Source: Bacteroidota bacterium (GTDB taxonomy: Bacteria; Bacteroidota; Rhodothermia; Rhodothermales; Bin80). From it: a stretch of 64,000 nucleotides of DNA. Location: the NCBI GenBank assembly GCA_026708685.1, contig JAPOUL010000098.1, positions 1 through 64,000 on the forward strand, given 5' to 3'. This document shows positions 11,147 through 19,351 of the stretch, piece after piece; position 1 is the stretch's first letter, and each line of letters starts with the position of its first letter. A program made the translations under genes and the position numbers. The notes under the pieces are model-generated. The model was not told where the DNA came from. It saw nothing but the letters and a program-made list of their open reading frames with translations, and did not search any database.

Positions 11147-12481
11147 ATGGATGCCATTCAAATCATCAAAAAAAAGCGAGAGGGTTTTGAGCTCGTCAAG
11201 AATGATATTCATTTCCTGATTGAGGGATATACCGCTGGGCGTATCCCTGACTATCAGATGGCTGCATTTTTGATGGCAGCCCAGTTGCAGGGGATGTCGC
11301 TTGATGAGACGATCGCGCTCACTGAGGTGATGCTCAAGTCCGGCCGAATTTTGGATTTTTCTTCATCATCGTCTACCGTCATTGATAAACATTCCACGGG
11401 TGGTGTTGGAGACAAAGTCTCATTGATCCTTGCACCACTTGCTGGTGCATGTGGTGTTCGCGTTCCCATGATCTCCGGTAGAGGACTTGCCCATACGGGT
11501 GGAACCCTTGATAAACTGGAATCCATACCTGGGTTTCGCACGGATCTATCCATCCATGATGTCTATTCACAGATTCGTGATTTAGGGGTTGCCATGATTG
11601 GAGCGACCAAAGAAATTGCACCTGCCGATCGACAGATCTATGCACTCAGAGATGTGACTGCCAATGTTGATTTTATTCCGTTTATTACTGCCTCCATTTT
11701 AAGCAAAAAACTTGCTGAGGGCCTGGAAGGTTTAGTCCTTGATGTCAAATGCGGACGCGGAGCATTCATGTCCGATTCCGCTCTGGCCCGTGAACTAGCC
11801 GAAACTCTCGTCCATATTGGAGAACATTTTGGGATGAGTACGATTGCACTTCTGACCGAAATGGATCATCCTCTCGGGCATGCAGTCGGTAACTGGCTTG
11901 AAGTTGAAGAAGCCATCGAGTGCCTGCGCGGAGAAGGCCCAAAAGATGTACAGGATTTGTCTTTCCTTCTCGCTGGTGAAATGATTGCACTTGCTGGTTT
12001 GGCGGACTCTCCATCCGAGGGCATTCATCTAGCACGAACCGCCATCTCATCCGGCCGTGCCCTTGATTTCTTCTCTAAAATCGTCAAGGCACAGGGTGGT
12101 GATCCTAAAGTCATCATGGATCCAACGCTACGCATGCGTAGTATAGAACCCCATACCCTGAATATTCCCTTGGATGTCAATGGATATGTAGCCGACATTG
12201 ACGCTTTCAAAGTCGCCGAGGTAGCAAACACTCTTGGTGCCGGTAGATTAGTGATTGAAGATGAGATTGACCCTGAAGCGGGAATCATCCTCCATGCAAA
12301 GATTGGCGATCGTGTGACCCCTGGACTACCCATTGTGAGTCTCTTTACACGCAAGACTGATATCATTGAACAACAGTCTATAAAGATTATGGATGCGCTG
12401 TCCTTCTCTTCAAAACCAGTTAAAGAAACACCCACCATTCTGGATCGGCTTACAATTAATGGATGGGAGTCTGCCTCCTGA
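11147..12481 (+). CDS. deoA: Pyrimidine-nucleoside (thymidine) phosphorylase
   Basis: The enzyme reversibly splits thymidine, deoxyuridine or uridine with phosphate to the free base and (deoxy)ribose-1-phosphate in pyrimidine salvage. The 444 residues are typical in length. The family signature KHSTGGVGDK (81-90) is followed by SGRGLAHTGGTLDKLESIPGF (about 109-129), which holds substrate residues. The late part (from about 350) is the pyrimidine-nucleoside phosphorylase C-terminal domain. Whether it is strictly a thymidine phosphorylase (DeoA) or a broad Pdp cannot be decided from motifs seen here. It lies 77 bases after rpmE. Confidence 0.93.
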   Translation: MDAIQIIKKKREGFELVKNDIHFLIEGYTAGRIPDYQMAAFLMAAQLQGMSLDETIALTEVMLKSGRILDFSSSSSTVIDKHSTGGVGDKVSLILAPLAGACGVRVPMISGRGLAHTGGTLDKLESIPGFRTDLSIHDVYSQIRDLGVAMIGATKEIAPADRQIYALRDVTANVDFIPFITASILSKKLAEGLEGLVLDVKCGRGAFMSDSALARELAETLVHIGEHFGMSTIALLTEMDHPLGHAVGNWLEVEEAIECLRGEGPKDVQDLSFLLAGEMIALAGLADSPSEGIHLARTAISSGRALDFFSKIVKAQGGDPKVIMDPTLRMRSIEPHTLNIPLDVNGYVADIDAFKVAEVANTLGAGRLVIEDEIDPEAGIILHAKIGDRVTPGLPIVSLFTRKTDIIEQQSIKIMDALSFSSKPVKETPTILDRLTINGWESAS

Positions 12482-12544
12482 CGCATTATCGCTGATACTT
12501 CATTCATCTATTTCGTATCTTATCATTCAACTTTATTTTTCATC

Positions 12545-13312
12545 ATGTCTTTGTGGTCACGATTTAAACGCGCAATGCGCTCTATTTTTGGAGGTGCAAT
12601 TTCATCTCTTGAAAATCCTAAGTTGATCTTAGAACAAAATATTCGGGAGTTGAATGATCAAGTCCCGAAAATGAATGAGAATATTGCGACTGTAAAAGCC
12701 AATGTAATCCTCCTTCAAAAGGAAGCCAAACGCTTACAGGCTGAGGTTGCAGCCCTGAGATCCAAGATCAAATCAGCAATTACCAGTGGGCGAGATGATT
12801 TGGCACGCCAACATGCTGTTCGATTTGAAACGGCCCAGCAAAATCTTGAAAAAACGCTAGAGCAACTTGCTCATGCAGCTGCAGCCTATGATAAAGCTCA
12901 GCAGGTGAAGAAAGCCTTCATGCGAGAGAGACAACGTAAGATTGATGAAGCCCAGGAAGCTCTGCGAGCGAGTGAACGTGCAAAATGGCAGGCAAATGTT
13001 GCGGATGCTCTTGAGCAGTTTGAAGTCGGTGGTGTTGATCAAACCCACAATGAAATGATCCAGCGTTTAGATCAGGAAACTGCCCGTAATGAAGCACGTA
13101 TTGAGGTCGCTCTTGATTCCGTTGATGTGCAAGCTCTGCGTCTTGAGGAGGAGGCAGAAGATTTACGTGCCTCTGAGTTGGTCAATCAAATGAAACTGGA
13201 AATGGGATTTGATGAATCATCGCCTGAACAAGACCCCATTGCAGAAGACCCCCTGGATTCCGAAGAAAAAACCATAGGTCGTACTCGTAACCGAGAATCA
13301 TCCTCTTCCTGA
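12545..13312 (+). CDS. pspA: PspA/IM30 family membrane-stress protein
   Basis: PspA-family proteins are peripheral membrane proteins that assemble into ESCRT-III-like scaffolds and protect a leaky cytoplasmic membrane. The 255-residue sequence begins MSLWSRFKRAMRSIFGG, the amphipathic helix. It continues as a long coiled coil, with NPKLILEQNIRELNDQV near 24-40, and the conserved tail region FEVGGVDQTHNEMIQRLDQE (about 158-177). A charged acidic tail follows. It heads a set of four same-strand genes: a one-base gap to the next, then a 4-base overlap, then CorC. This suggests co-expression for envelope maintenance. No PspF-like regulator is adjacent. Confidence 0.9.
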   Translation: MSLWSRFKRAMRSIFGGAISSLENPKLILEQNIRELNDQVPKMNENIATVKANVILLQKEAKRLQAEVAALRSKIKSAITSGRDDLARQHAVRFETAQQNLEKTLEQLAHAAAAYDKAQQVKKAFMRERQRKIDEAQEALRASERAKWQANVADALEQFEVGGVDQTHNEMIQRLDQETARNEARIEVALDSVDVQALRLEEEAEDLRASELVNQMKLEMGFDESSPEQDPIAEDPLDSEEKTIGRTRNRESSSS

Positions 13313-13313
13313 T

Positions 13314-13688
13314 ATGCCTGAAAAGGAACGAGCTCGCCTCAAAGAGCAGTACGTGAAAGAATTGCGTGAGCGCAAACGGGTCCAACAGACACTTGGCAGT
13401 GTACACGCTCGTCGTTCAGTGAATCAGGCACTGGGCAATATGGCGGATATGCTTGACGATCTTACCGATGGCTCTATCGACGAAATTACGACTCGGATGG
13501 ATGCTGAAACTGCTCTGAATGAAGCACGTCTGGAGATTGCATTAGAAGAACAACATCATCAGGAGCAACACAGCTCACCTCCCATTGAGAAGTCCACAGA
13601 ACCACCCTCAGAACCCTCTAGACCTCCTTCCAAGACCTTTGGTCCACGACTCAGAACAGACCGTCTCCCCAACTCGGAAGATCCATGA
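13314..13688 (+). CDS. Small PspA-tail-like protein
   Basis: This 124-residue protein starts one base after the pspA stop. Its middle part (QALGNMADMLDDL... and MDAETALNEARLEIALEE, about 39-80) is clearly related to the C-terminal part of the PspA upstream (NVADALEQFE... and DQETARNEARIEVALDS). It lacks the PspA N-terminal amphipathic helix and most of the coiled coil. The N-terminus is highly charged and the C-terminal 40 residues are proline/serine-rich. I infer partial duplication of pspA and a role as partner or modulator of PspA polymers. Function is unknown. The coding call rests on the family resemblance, tight spacing and the ATGA overlap with the next gene. Confidence 0.8.
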   Translation: MPEKERARLKEQYVKELRERKRVQQTLGSVHARRSVNQALGNMADMLDDLTDGSIDEITTRMDAETALNEARLEIALEEQHHQEQHSSPPIEKSTEPPSEPSRPPSKTFGPRLRTDRLPNSEDP

Positions 13689-14524
13689 AAGAGGAAGACA
13701 TCAATTATACCCGTGAGGCATTTCTTCATCGCTGGAATCTTTCGTTTCTAACGGTTGGACTGGGAGTCAGTGTTGGAGTAGGATTTTTTCCTGGTGGCGA
13801 TGTGCTCTTTCCATCCCTTCTCACCGCCACAGCTGGTTTGGAGTTGTTGCTTCTTGGTTTTACTTCCCGTCATCCTAGATTCCGAAGATTGATCCGTGCC
13901 AAATATGCAGCGGCGGCAGCTAAACCACCCTCACAGCGTGAAATGTACCGGCAGCTCAGTCGCGTCAACCAACGCCGCTATATTCGCCTCCGAGACTTGG
14001 AAAAGGAATTACAGGCCAACTACCGTAAGTTTAGTTTTGCATCTCAGGGGATCTTGGAAAGCCATACAGCAAAGATTGAGGGGCTGATGAATTCATGTTT
14101 AAAACTCATGTTTCAGCAGGAGCGATATGCTGCCTTTGGCCAACGCAGGAACGAACAGGAACTGGCGACCGCCATTGCTGCTGTTGAGGCAGATTTGAAG
14201 AATGCCTCTGAGCCGATACGCAATATTAAACTTCGTCGGCTGAAGGTTCTTGAACAGCGTCTGCAACGCTTCAAACAAAGTCAGGAGCAACTTGAGATGA
14301 TTGAGGCACAGGTGGCCACCATTGAGGATGTGGTCAAATATATCCATGAGCAATCGCTTACCCTGACCAACCCCGAAGAAATTACCTACCAACTTGATGT
14401 GCTCCTTTCTGAGGTAGAGGAAACCGAGGCATCTGTCTCTCAGATTGAGTCTATCTTCGTTCCTGAAGAAAGTGAAGACGACTGGAGTCCGTCCTCCTCG
14501 GTGCGGCCTCGTTCTAGAGTTTGA
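13685..14524 (+). CDS. Two-TM coiled-coil membrane protein of the pspA cluster
   Basis: I do not recognise a named family. The 279-residue protein has two closely spaced hydrophobic segments (about 18-37 and 42-59) in a short N-terminal hairpin. A basic, alanine-rich stretch and a long charged helical region (about 80-250) with heptad-like Leu/Ile/Val spacing follow, probably a cytoplasmic coiled coil. The start overlaps the previous stop by ATGA, so translation is probably coupled. Its position between the PspA-like genes and the CorC gene suggests that it anchors or senses the PspA assembly at the membrane. That is inference from context only. Confidence 0.8.
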   Translation: MKEEDINYTREAFLHRWNLSFLTVGLGVSVGVGFFPGGDVLFPSLLTATAGLELLLLGFTSRHPRFRRLIRAKYAAAAAKPPSQREMYRQLSRVNQRRYIRLRDLEKELQANYRKFSFASQGILESHTAKIEGLMNSCLKLMFQQERYAAFGQRRNEQELATAIAAVEADLKNASEPIRNIKLRRLKVLEQRLQRFKQSQEQLEMIEAQVATIEDVVKYIHEQSLTLTNPEEITYQLDVLLSEVEETEASVSQIESIFVPEESEDDWSPSSSVRPRSRV

Positions 14525-14539
14525 TCGCCTGCTCTAAGC

Positions 14540-15793
14540 ATGGCTCTCATTGCTGTCATTGTTACCACCCTCCTGTTAAGTGCATTTTTCTCAGGCACTG
14601 AAATCGCCTTTGTGGCTGCGAACCGCTTGCGCGTTGAAGTGCGTGCACGCAATAGCGGATTCATCGGTCGAATGGTACAATTCTTCTTAGAGTCCCCTTC
14701 ACGATTGTTGACGACAACACTGGTCGGCAATAATATTGCACTCGTGATTTTTTCCACGGTGATGGCCCTGGCTCTCACTGAACCTCTCTCCCGATTGATT
14801 CAGGGAGAGAGTCCGCAGATGATTGTCCAGACTCTGATCGCAGCGATCATTGTGCTCTTGATTGGAGAGATTCTGCCCAAAACGATCATGCGGGAAACGG
14901 CCACCCGGGCAGTTTTTTTTCTCGCTCTTCCACTTGCATTGACCTATGCCCTCCTTCTTCCCCTAATTGCACTGGTCAGTTGGACGTCAGAACTGCTTAT
15001 CAAAACACTTGGTGGATCCTCCAACGGATATACCCGATTCACCCGACGTGCTTTTGAGCAGATGATTGAAGAAAATCTGAAGCGAGGATCTCTGGCACTG
15101 GATGACGAAGAAACCGAACTGCTCACCAATGTTTTTGAGCTTCATTCCAAAAGGGCGAAAGTATGCATGACTCCCAGAACAGAGATCGTAGCTATCTCTG
15201 AGGATACTTCACTAGAAGATTTTCGTCAGCTTTGTATCCAGAGCGGCTATTCTAAAATTCCCGTTTATCGGGACAATATCGACACGATTGTTGGCATTGC
15301 CTTTGCCTACAACCTATTTGATGGCCCAACCACATTAGAAGATGTTGTCCAGCCAGCCCAATTTGTACCTGAATCGAAAACAGCTAAAAACCTATTGAGG
15401 CAGCTGCGCGAGACCCACCGGTCCATCGTCATAGTGGTGGATGAATACGGAGGAACCGCAGGCCTCATTACCAGAGAGGATCTTCTGGAGGAGTTGTTTG
15501 GAGATATTCAGGACGAATTTGACACCGAAAATGTGGTGATGAATGAATTCGTTCCCAGTACCTATATCATCAGTGGGAAAGCCGAGATTGATGAAATCAA
15601 TGAGCGATTTGATTTATCCATCCCTACGGGTGATTTTGAAACGATCGCGGGATACATCATGGACCATAGCGGATCCATCCCCTCCGTCAACGATCAAATC
15701 GTCATCGGAGAGTTTCAAATCGAGATCCTCAAGGCATCTCGCAATCGTATTGACCTGATCCGACTATCGTCGGTTGCAGATGAACCGTTATGA
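14540..15793 (+). CDS. HlyC/CorC family protein (CNNM-CBS-CorC)
   Basis: The 417-residue membrane protein has the DUF21/CNNM transmembrane domain (about 1-185, three to four hydrophobic segments; SAFFSGTEIAF near 15-25 is diagnostic). A tandem CBS pair follows (about 205-330, beginning MTPRTEI) with VVDEYGGTAGLITREDLLEE at 300-319. The C-terminal CorC/HlyC transporter-associated domain is at about 335-410. Family members take part in magnesium/cobalt efflux or homeostasis; some are mislabelled haemolysins. It ends the pspA-led cluster, 15 bases after the preceding gene, and converges on floA with a five-base gap. Confidence 0.92.
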   Translation: MALIAVIVTTLLLSAFFSGTEIAFVAANRLRVEVRARNSGFIGRMVQFFLESPSRLLTTTLVGNNIALVIFSTVMALALTEPLSRLIQGESPQMIVQTLIAAIIVLLIGEILPKTIMRETATRAVFFLALPLALTYALLLPLIALVSWTSELLIKTLGGSSNGYTRFTRRAFEQMIEENLKRGSLALDDEETELLTNVFELHSKRAKVCMTPRTEIVAISEDTSLEDFRQLCIQSGYSKIPVYRDNIDTIVGIAFAYNLFDGPTTLEDVVQPAQFVPESKTAKNLLRQLRETHRSIVIVVDEYGGTAGLITREDLLEELFGDIQDEFDTENVVMNEFVPSTYIISGKAEIDEINERFDLSIPTGDFETIAGYIMDHSGSIPSVNDQIVIGEFQIEILKASRNRIDLIRLSSVADEPL

Positions 15794-15798
15794 AGTGG

Positions 15799-16785
15799 CT
15801 ATCGCTCCTCAGCAACCTCTCCTCCACCAATCGCAGTACGCATATCGGTATCGGCTTCAATGTTACGCAGATTATAGTAATCCATGACTCCTAGTCGCCC
15901 ATTCTTGAAGGCATCTGCCATGGCTTCAGGAACGAGTGCTTCGGCCTCCACAACCCGAGCACGGGCCTCTTGAACACGAGCCACCATCTCCTGCTCCAGT
16001 GCAACCGCAGCCGCACGGCGCTCTTCGGCTTTGGCACGAGCCACCTGTAAATCTGCTTCCGCTTGATCCGTCTGTAGCTTTGCACCGATATTCTCGCCGA
16101 CATCTACGTCAGCGATATCAATGGAGAGAATCTCGAAAGCAGTTCCTGAATCCAATCCTTTTGCCAGAACCGTCTTAGAAATAATATCCGGGTTTTCAAG
16201 GACTGCGGCATGGGAATCAGACGACCCGATGGTAGAGACAATCCCCTCCCCGACCCGGGCGATGATTGTTTCTTCACCAGCACCACCCACTAGACGTTCA
16301 ATGTTTGCACGAACCGTGACTCGGGCGATTGCTCGTAACTGAATTCCATCCTTCGCGATGGCAGAGATCGGCGGGGTCTCAATGACTTTAGGATTCACTG
16401 ACACCTGCACGGCCTCAAATACATCACGACCAGCTAGGTCAATGGCAGTCGCACGCTCAAAGGGCAAGTCTATGTCGGCCTTGTCGGCAGAGATCAAAGC
16501 GTTGATGACCTGCTGAACATTGCCACCAGCCAGAAAATGTGCTTCCAGCTTGGGGGTTTCGGCGGGAATTCCCGCTTTGTGGGCTGTGATCAGTGGTTTC
16601 ACAATCCGTTCAGGTGGAACTCGGCGGAGTCGCATTCCTACCAAGTCACGAAAGAGCTTGAGGCGCACGCCCGAAAAGATAGCAGTAATCCAGAGTCGTA
16701 CTGGAACAAAGTACAACAATAGGATTACGCCAAAAAGAATGAGCAGAATCACAACGAAACTACCTAAGTTCAGTAAATTTTCCAT
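15799..16785 (-). CDS. floA: Flotillin-like protein FloA
   Basis: FloA is a membrane-anchored SPFH-family scaffold of functional membrane microdomains, influencing membrane fluidity and protein organisation. The start is placed at 16785 ([10 protein letters not shown]), since the longer frame would run into moaC. From there the 328-residue protein has an N-terminal hydrophobic hairpin (about 6-30). It continues with the FloA-specific [20 protein letters not shown] (about 51-70), the SPFH core, and a C-terminal Glu/Ala-rich coiled coil with the repeated EAR/AEAL pattern. Length is right for FloA (about 330). It lies seven bases after moaC. Together with the convergent PspA cluster, two separate membrane-scaffold systems meet end to end here. 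Confidence 0.93.
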   Translation of the reverse strand: MENLLNLGSFVVILLILFGVILLLYFVPVRLWITAIFSGVRLKLFRDLVGMRLRRVPPERIVKPLITAHKAGIPAETPKLEAHFLAGGNVQQVINALISADKADIDLPFERATAIDLAGRDVFEAVQVSVNPKVIETPPISAIAKDGIQLRAIARVTVRANIERLVGGAGEETIIARVGEGIVSTIGSSDSHAAVLENPDIISKTVLAKGLDSGTAFEILSIDIADVDVGENIGAKLQTDQAEADLQVARAKAEERRAAAVALEQEMVARVQEARARVVEAEALVPEAMADAFKNGRLGVMDYYNLRNIEADTDMRTAIGGGEVAEER

Positions 16786-16792
16786 GATGGTC

Positions 16793-17287
16793 TTATGATG
16801 ATGATTGAGTATCGGACGCACAGTAACGACCGTGCTGTCCACCGTCTTTCGAGATGAGCCGAATGTCAGTGATACGAATTGCTTTGGAAATTGATTTACA
16901 CATATCATAAATCGTAAGAGCGGCAACCGAAACAGCGGTGAGTGCTTCCATTTCCACTCCCGTACGATCACATGAACAGACGGTGCACTGAATCTTGATG
17001 GAATATGTGTTCTCCATCGGTTGGAACGTAAGATCTACGGCATCCAGAGCAATGGAATGACATAAGGGAATCAGTCGAGCCGTCTCTTTGGCACCCATGA
17101 TTCCAGCGAGTTGTGCAGTATGCAGAACATCCCCCTTCTTGACGCGATCCTCCACTAGGGCACGAAAAGCTTCTTCGCCCAGATGTACTACTCCTTCTGA
17201 AACCGCTTTACGTTCAGTTGGAGATTTCTGAGAAACATCCACCATATGGACTCCACCCTGATCACGAAGATGTGTTAACGTAGACAT
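16793..17287 (-). CDS. moaC: Cyclic pyranopterin monophosphate synthase
   Basis: MoaC converts the 3',8-cyclo-GTP product of MoaA into cPMP in molybdenum cofactor biosynthesis. The 164-residue protein keeps the known active-site residues at standard numbering: K51 (KKGD), H77 (IPLCHS), E112 and E114 (GVEMEAL), D128 and K131 (IYDMCKS). GGQHGRY marks the C-terminus. No other moa gene is nearby, so the cofactor pathway must be encoded elsewhere. It is followed by floA after seven bases. The 420 bases upstream are non-coding and should hold its promoter. Confidence 0.95.
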   Translation of the reverse strand: MSTLTHLRDQGGVHMVDVSQKSPTERKAVSEGVVHLGEEAFRALVEDRVKKGDVLHTAQLAGIMGAKETARLIPLCHSIALDAVDLTFQPMENTYSIKIQCTVCSCDRTGVEMEALTAVSVAALTIYDMCKSISKAIRITDIRLISKDGGQHGRYCASDTQSSS

Positions 17288-17707
17288 GACGATACGTCTA
17301 ATGATCGTCTTTCACCAAAAACAGCCATCATCTGCAAGTTTTGTATAATGATTGCTCTTCTTGTACCAAGAATTGAGTATTTTGTCACACACATTCATTA
17401 GTGAAATTCCATTTGCTGAGCCCATCCACTTTTGACAGTGAACCATTGACCAGTTCCCTTTCGTTAGACTTGACAGCATCGTAATGGTCCGTCTGTGTCT
17501 ATCGTATCTTTTTCATCTTGCTTGGATCATATGAGATTTTGGTAGGTCCAAGGTGTACCAAAAGAAATGAGGCGAAAATTTTTCCACACTAATGCGGTCA
17601 TTGGATTTCATGGGGGTTCATTGCTACTTTCCCGCACGTCACTGTTCAAGATCAAAAGAACTCTCTCGGTTAAGGTTCAATCCTTTTCAGTTCAGCAGAG
17701 TGATCCA
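17288..17707. other. Gene-free gap upstream of moaC
   Basis: This 420-base A/T-rich stretch separates the moaC start and the end of the next minus-strand gene. A short plus-strand frame at 17567-17806 has no family resemblance and runs into the coding region of the neighbour, so I do not call it. No convincing terminator or RNA gene was seen. Confidence 0.45.
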
Positions 17708-19351
17708 TTAGGACTTTGTGGTAAGATTCCACCAGAATACAATATATTCCTTGGTAGAGGGAAGCCACAAAAGAAGAGCAATTCCGACCATGATCATCAA
17801 TGGTAGAATGAATAGCCCTAGTGCCGTACCCTTGGCTAAACTACTGCGAGCCAATGATGCGAAATTCCGTGCACTCCGAAAACTACAGTAGACACTCAGT
17901 ACAATCCCACTAAAAACCAGCACAGGGGCCATGATAACCGAATGATGCTCATGAAGGCTCGGTGAAACAAAGACTAGGGGAAGCATTAGTCCCAGAGGTG
18001 TGTTATTCATGGTATTAATGACGAAAAAGTGCTCCAGTGGGATGCGACTTCCAGGCTGTCGTGACCCCCAGGCACCCAATGTGGAAGAAATGAGGATCAA
18101 CGAAAGGTAAACCGCAGTGACAATGAGGACCAACAAAGCGGGATTAGAGATCAGTAGATGGAATCTCTGAATGATCTCAGGACTCAAAAAAGCAACCACA
18201 CCTTCTATCAAGCCAAGGTCCTGAGAGGATTCAATCAGAATCAGTGCAACAGCTGAAAGTAATACACCATGGGAGATGGCAAACACAAAAGATGCCCCCC
18301 CTAAAAGAGCACTCTCCCGATAAATCGTTTCGCGGTGGGGATACTTGTTCAGGATATAATTCCACATCACCTCTGGAAATCGCTTGTACCACAAGTTGAC
18401 GAAGAGAACCAGAAAAACCGTGATCAATCCAAGAATGAGTGGCCAAGGAGTACTCTCATCCTGCTGTGTTCCAAGATGAAACGTGAAAACATGCCGTGTA
18501 TTGGTGTAAATCCCTTTCAACACTTCATAAGAAGGCCGCTTCTGGTCGGACGGATCAATGAGACCCCACTGATACGGAGAAATGACAGAGTCCTGCCACT
18601 GATAAACAAATACGTTATCTAGTGTACTGTTCAATACATTGGGGAGATGATCTTCAAGATAACGTGCCTGAGATTCTGGGGAATTTGTCTCGTTCAAGCC
18701 AAAGGATTGAGGGTCAATTCTTTTTCCAAAACTGGCGAACCCCATGGGCGTGACGTGATTCCAGTCATTAATGATACTCAGTGGAGAGGGGTTTCCACGG
18801 ACATCAACCAAAACAAGATCTACATAAGAACTACATTGATCATCTGCAACGAAGGCAGATATATAGTAGAGCGTAAGTTCAGGAGCCCACTCCGATAATT
18901 CCTTGAAATACTCGCAGGAAAGCGGGTGACTCGTATCACTTTTTGCGGAAACTCCATATCGATGGGCCGAAGGATAGAGAATGTACATCCAACGGCCGCG
19001 ATTGAGGAGCTGCTTAGCATACTCCAGTGTATCCAGCAGAGCCGTTGCTGGTAACAGTAGAATAGGCAGGTCCTGGAAAAGTTGAAGCCCTAAGGAATCT
19101 GCTGCGTGAACAATGGCCAGATCCTCCACAAGAGGAAGTCGGATTGCCTCTGTCCCAGTGTTATGAATTTTGACCAGATCATCCACCGTAGGTGGATCGG
19201 GGGCATCCCATACGACACCTTTGAGGGGTGTCGATTGACCGTATCCTTCAACGATAAAGAAAAGGCTCAACAGCACACACCAACAGGTTCGTGCGTTGAT
19301 CGTTGGGCTAGTCAATAGCCCCCGTTCATTGCCCCGCGAGAAAAATTGCAT
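17708..19351 (-). CDS. Secreted-domain/membrane fusion: glycosidase-like barrel plus six TM segments
   Basis: I do not recognise a specific family. The 547-residue protein begins with an export signal (hydrophobic core about 22-38, CWCVLLSLFFIVEGYGQ). The region 40-290 looks like a TIM-barrel fold related to glycoside hydrolases of the GH2/GH5 kind: GTEAIRLPLVEDLA early, ADSLGLQLFQDLPI near 88-101, and a late YQWQDS segment. Around residue 305 it changes to a polytopic domain with about six hydrophobic segments to the C-terminus, reminiscent of Yip1-like bundles. The start overlaps the upstream peptidase gene by 26 bases. It ends a recJ-peptidase-this gene run. A periplasmic sensing or hydrolytic domain anchored to the inner membrane is an inference. 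Confidence 0.75.
   Translation of the reverse strand: MQFFSRGNERGLLTSPTINARTCWCVLLSLFFIVEGYGQSTPLKGVVWDAPDPPTVDDLVKIHNTGTEAIRLPLVEDLAIVHAADSLGLQLFQDLPILLLPATALLDTLEYAKQLLNRGRWMYILYPSAHRYGVSAKSDTSHPLSCEYFKELSEWAPELTLYYISAFVADDQCSSYVDLVLVDVRGNPSPLSIINDWNHVTPMGFASFGKRIDPQSFGLNETNSPESQARYLEDHLPNVLNSTLDNVFVYQWQDSVISPYQWGLIDPSDQKRPSYEVLKGIYTNTRHVFTFHLGTQQDESTPWPLILGLITVFLVLFVNLWYKRFPEVMWNYILNKYPHRETIYRESALLGGASFVFAISHGVLLSAVALILIESSQDLGLIEGVVAFLSPEIIQRFHLLISNPALLVLIVTAVYLSLILISSTLGAWGSRQPGSRIPLEHFFVINTMNNTPLGLMLPLVFVSPSLHEHHSVIMAPVLVFSGIVLSVYCSFRSARNFASLARSSLAKGTALGLFILPLMIMVGIALLLWLPSTKEYIVFWWNLTTKS

Noticed and set aside
17567-17806. A 79-codon plus-strand frame downstream of the TIM-barrel/membrane gene
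   Set aside because: It overlaps that gene's end on the other strand and has no recognised pattern.
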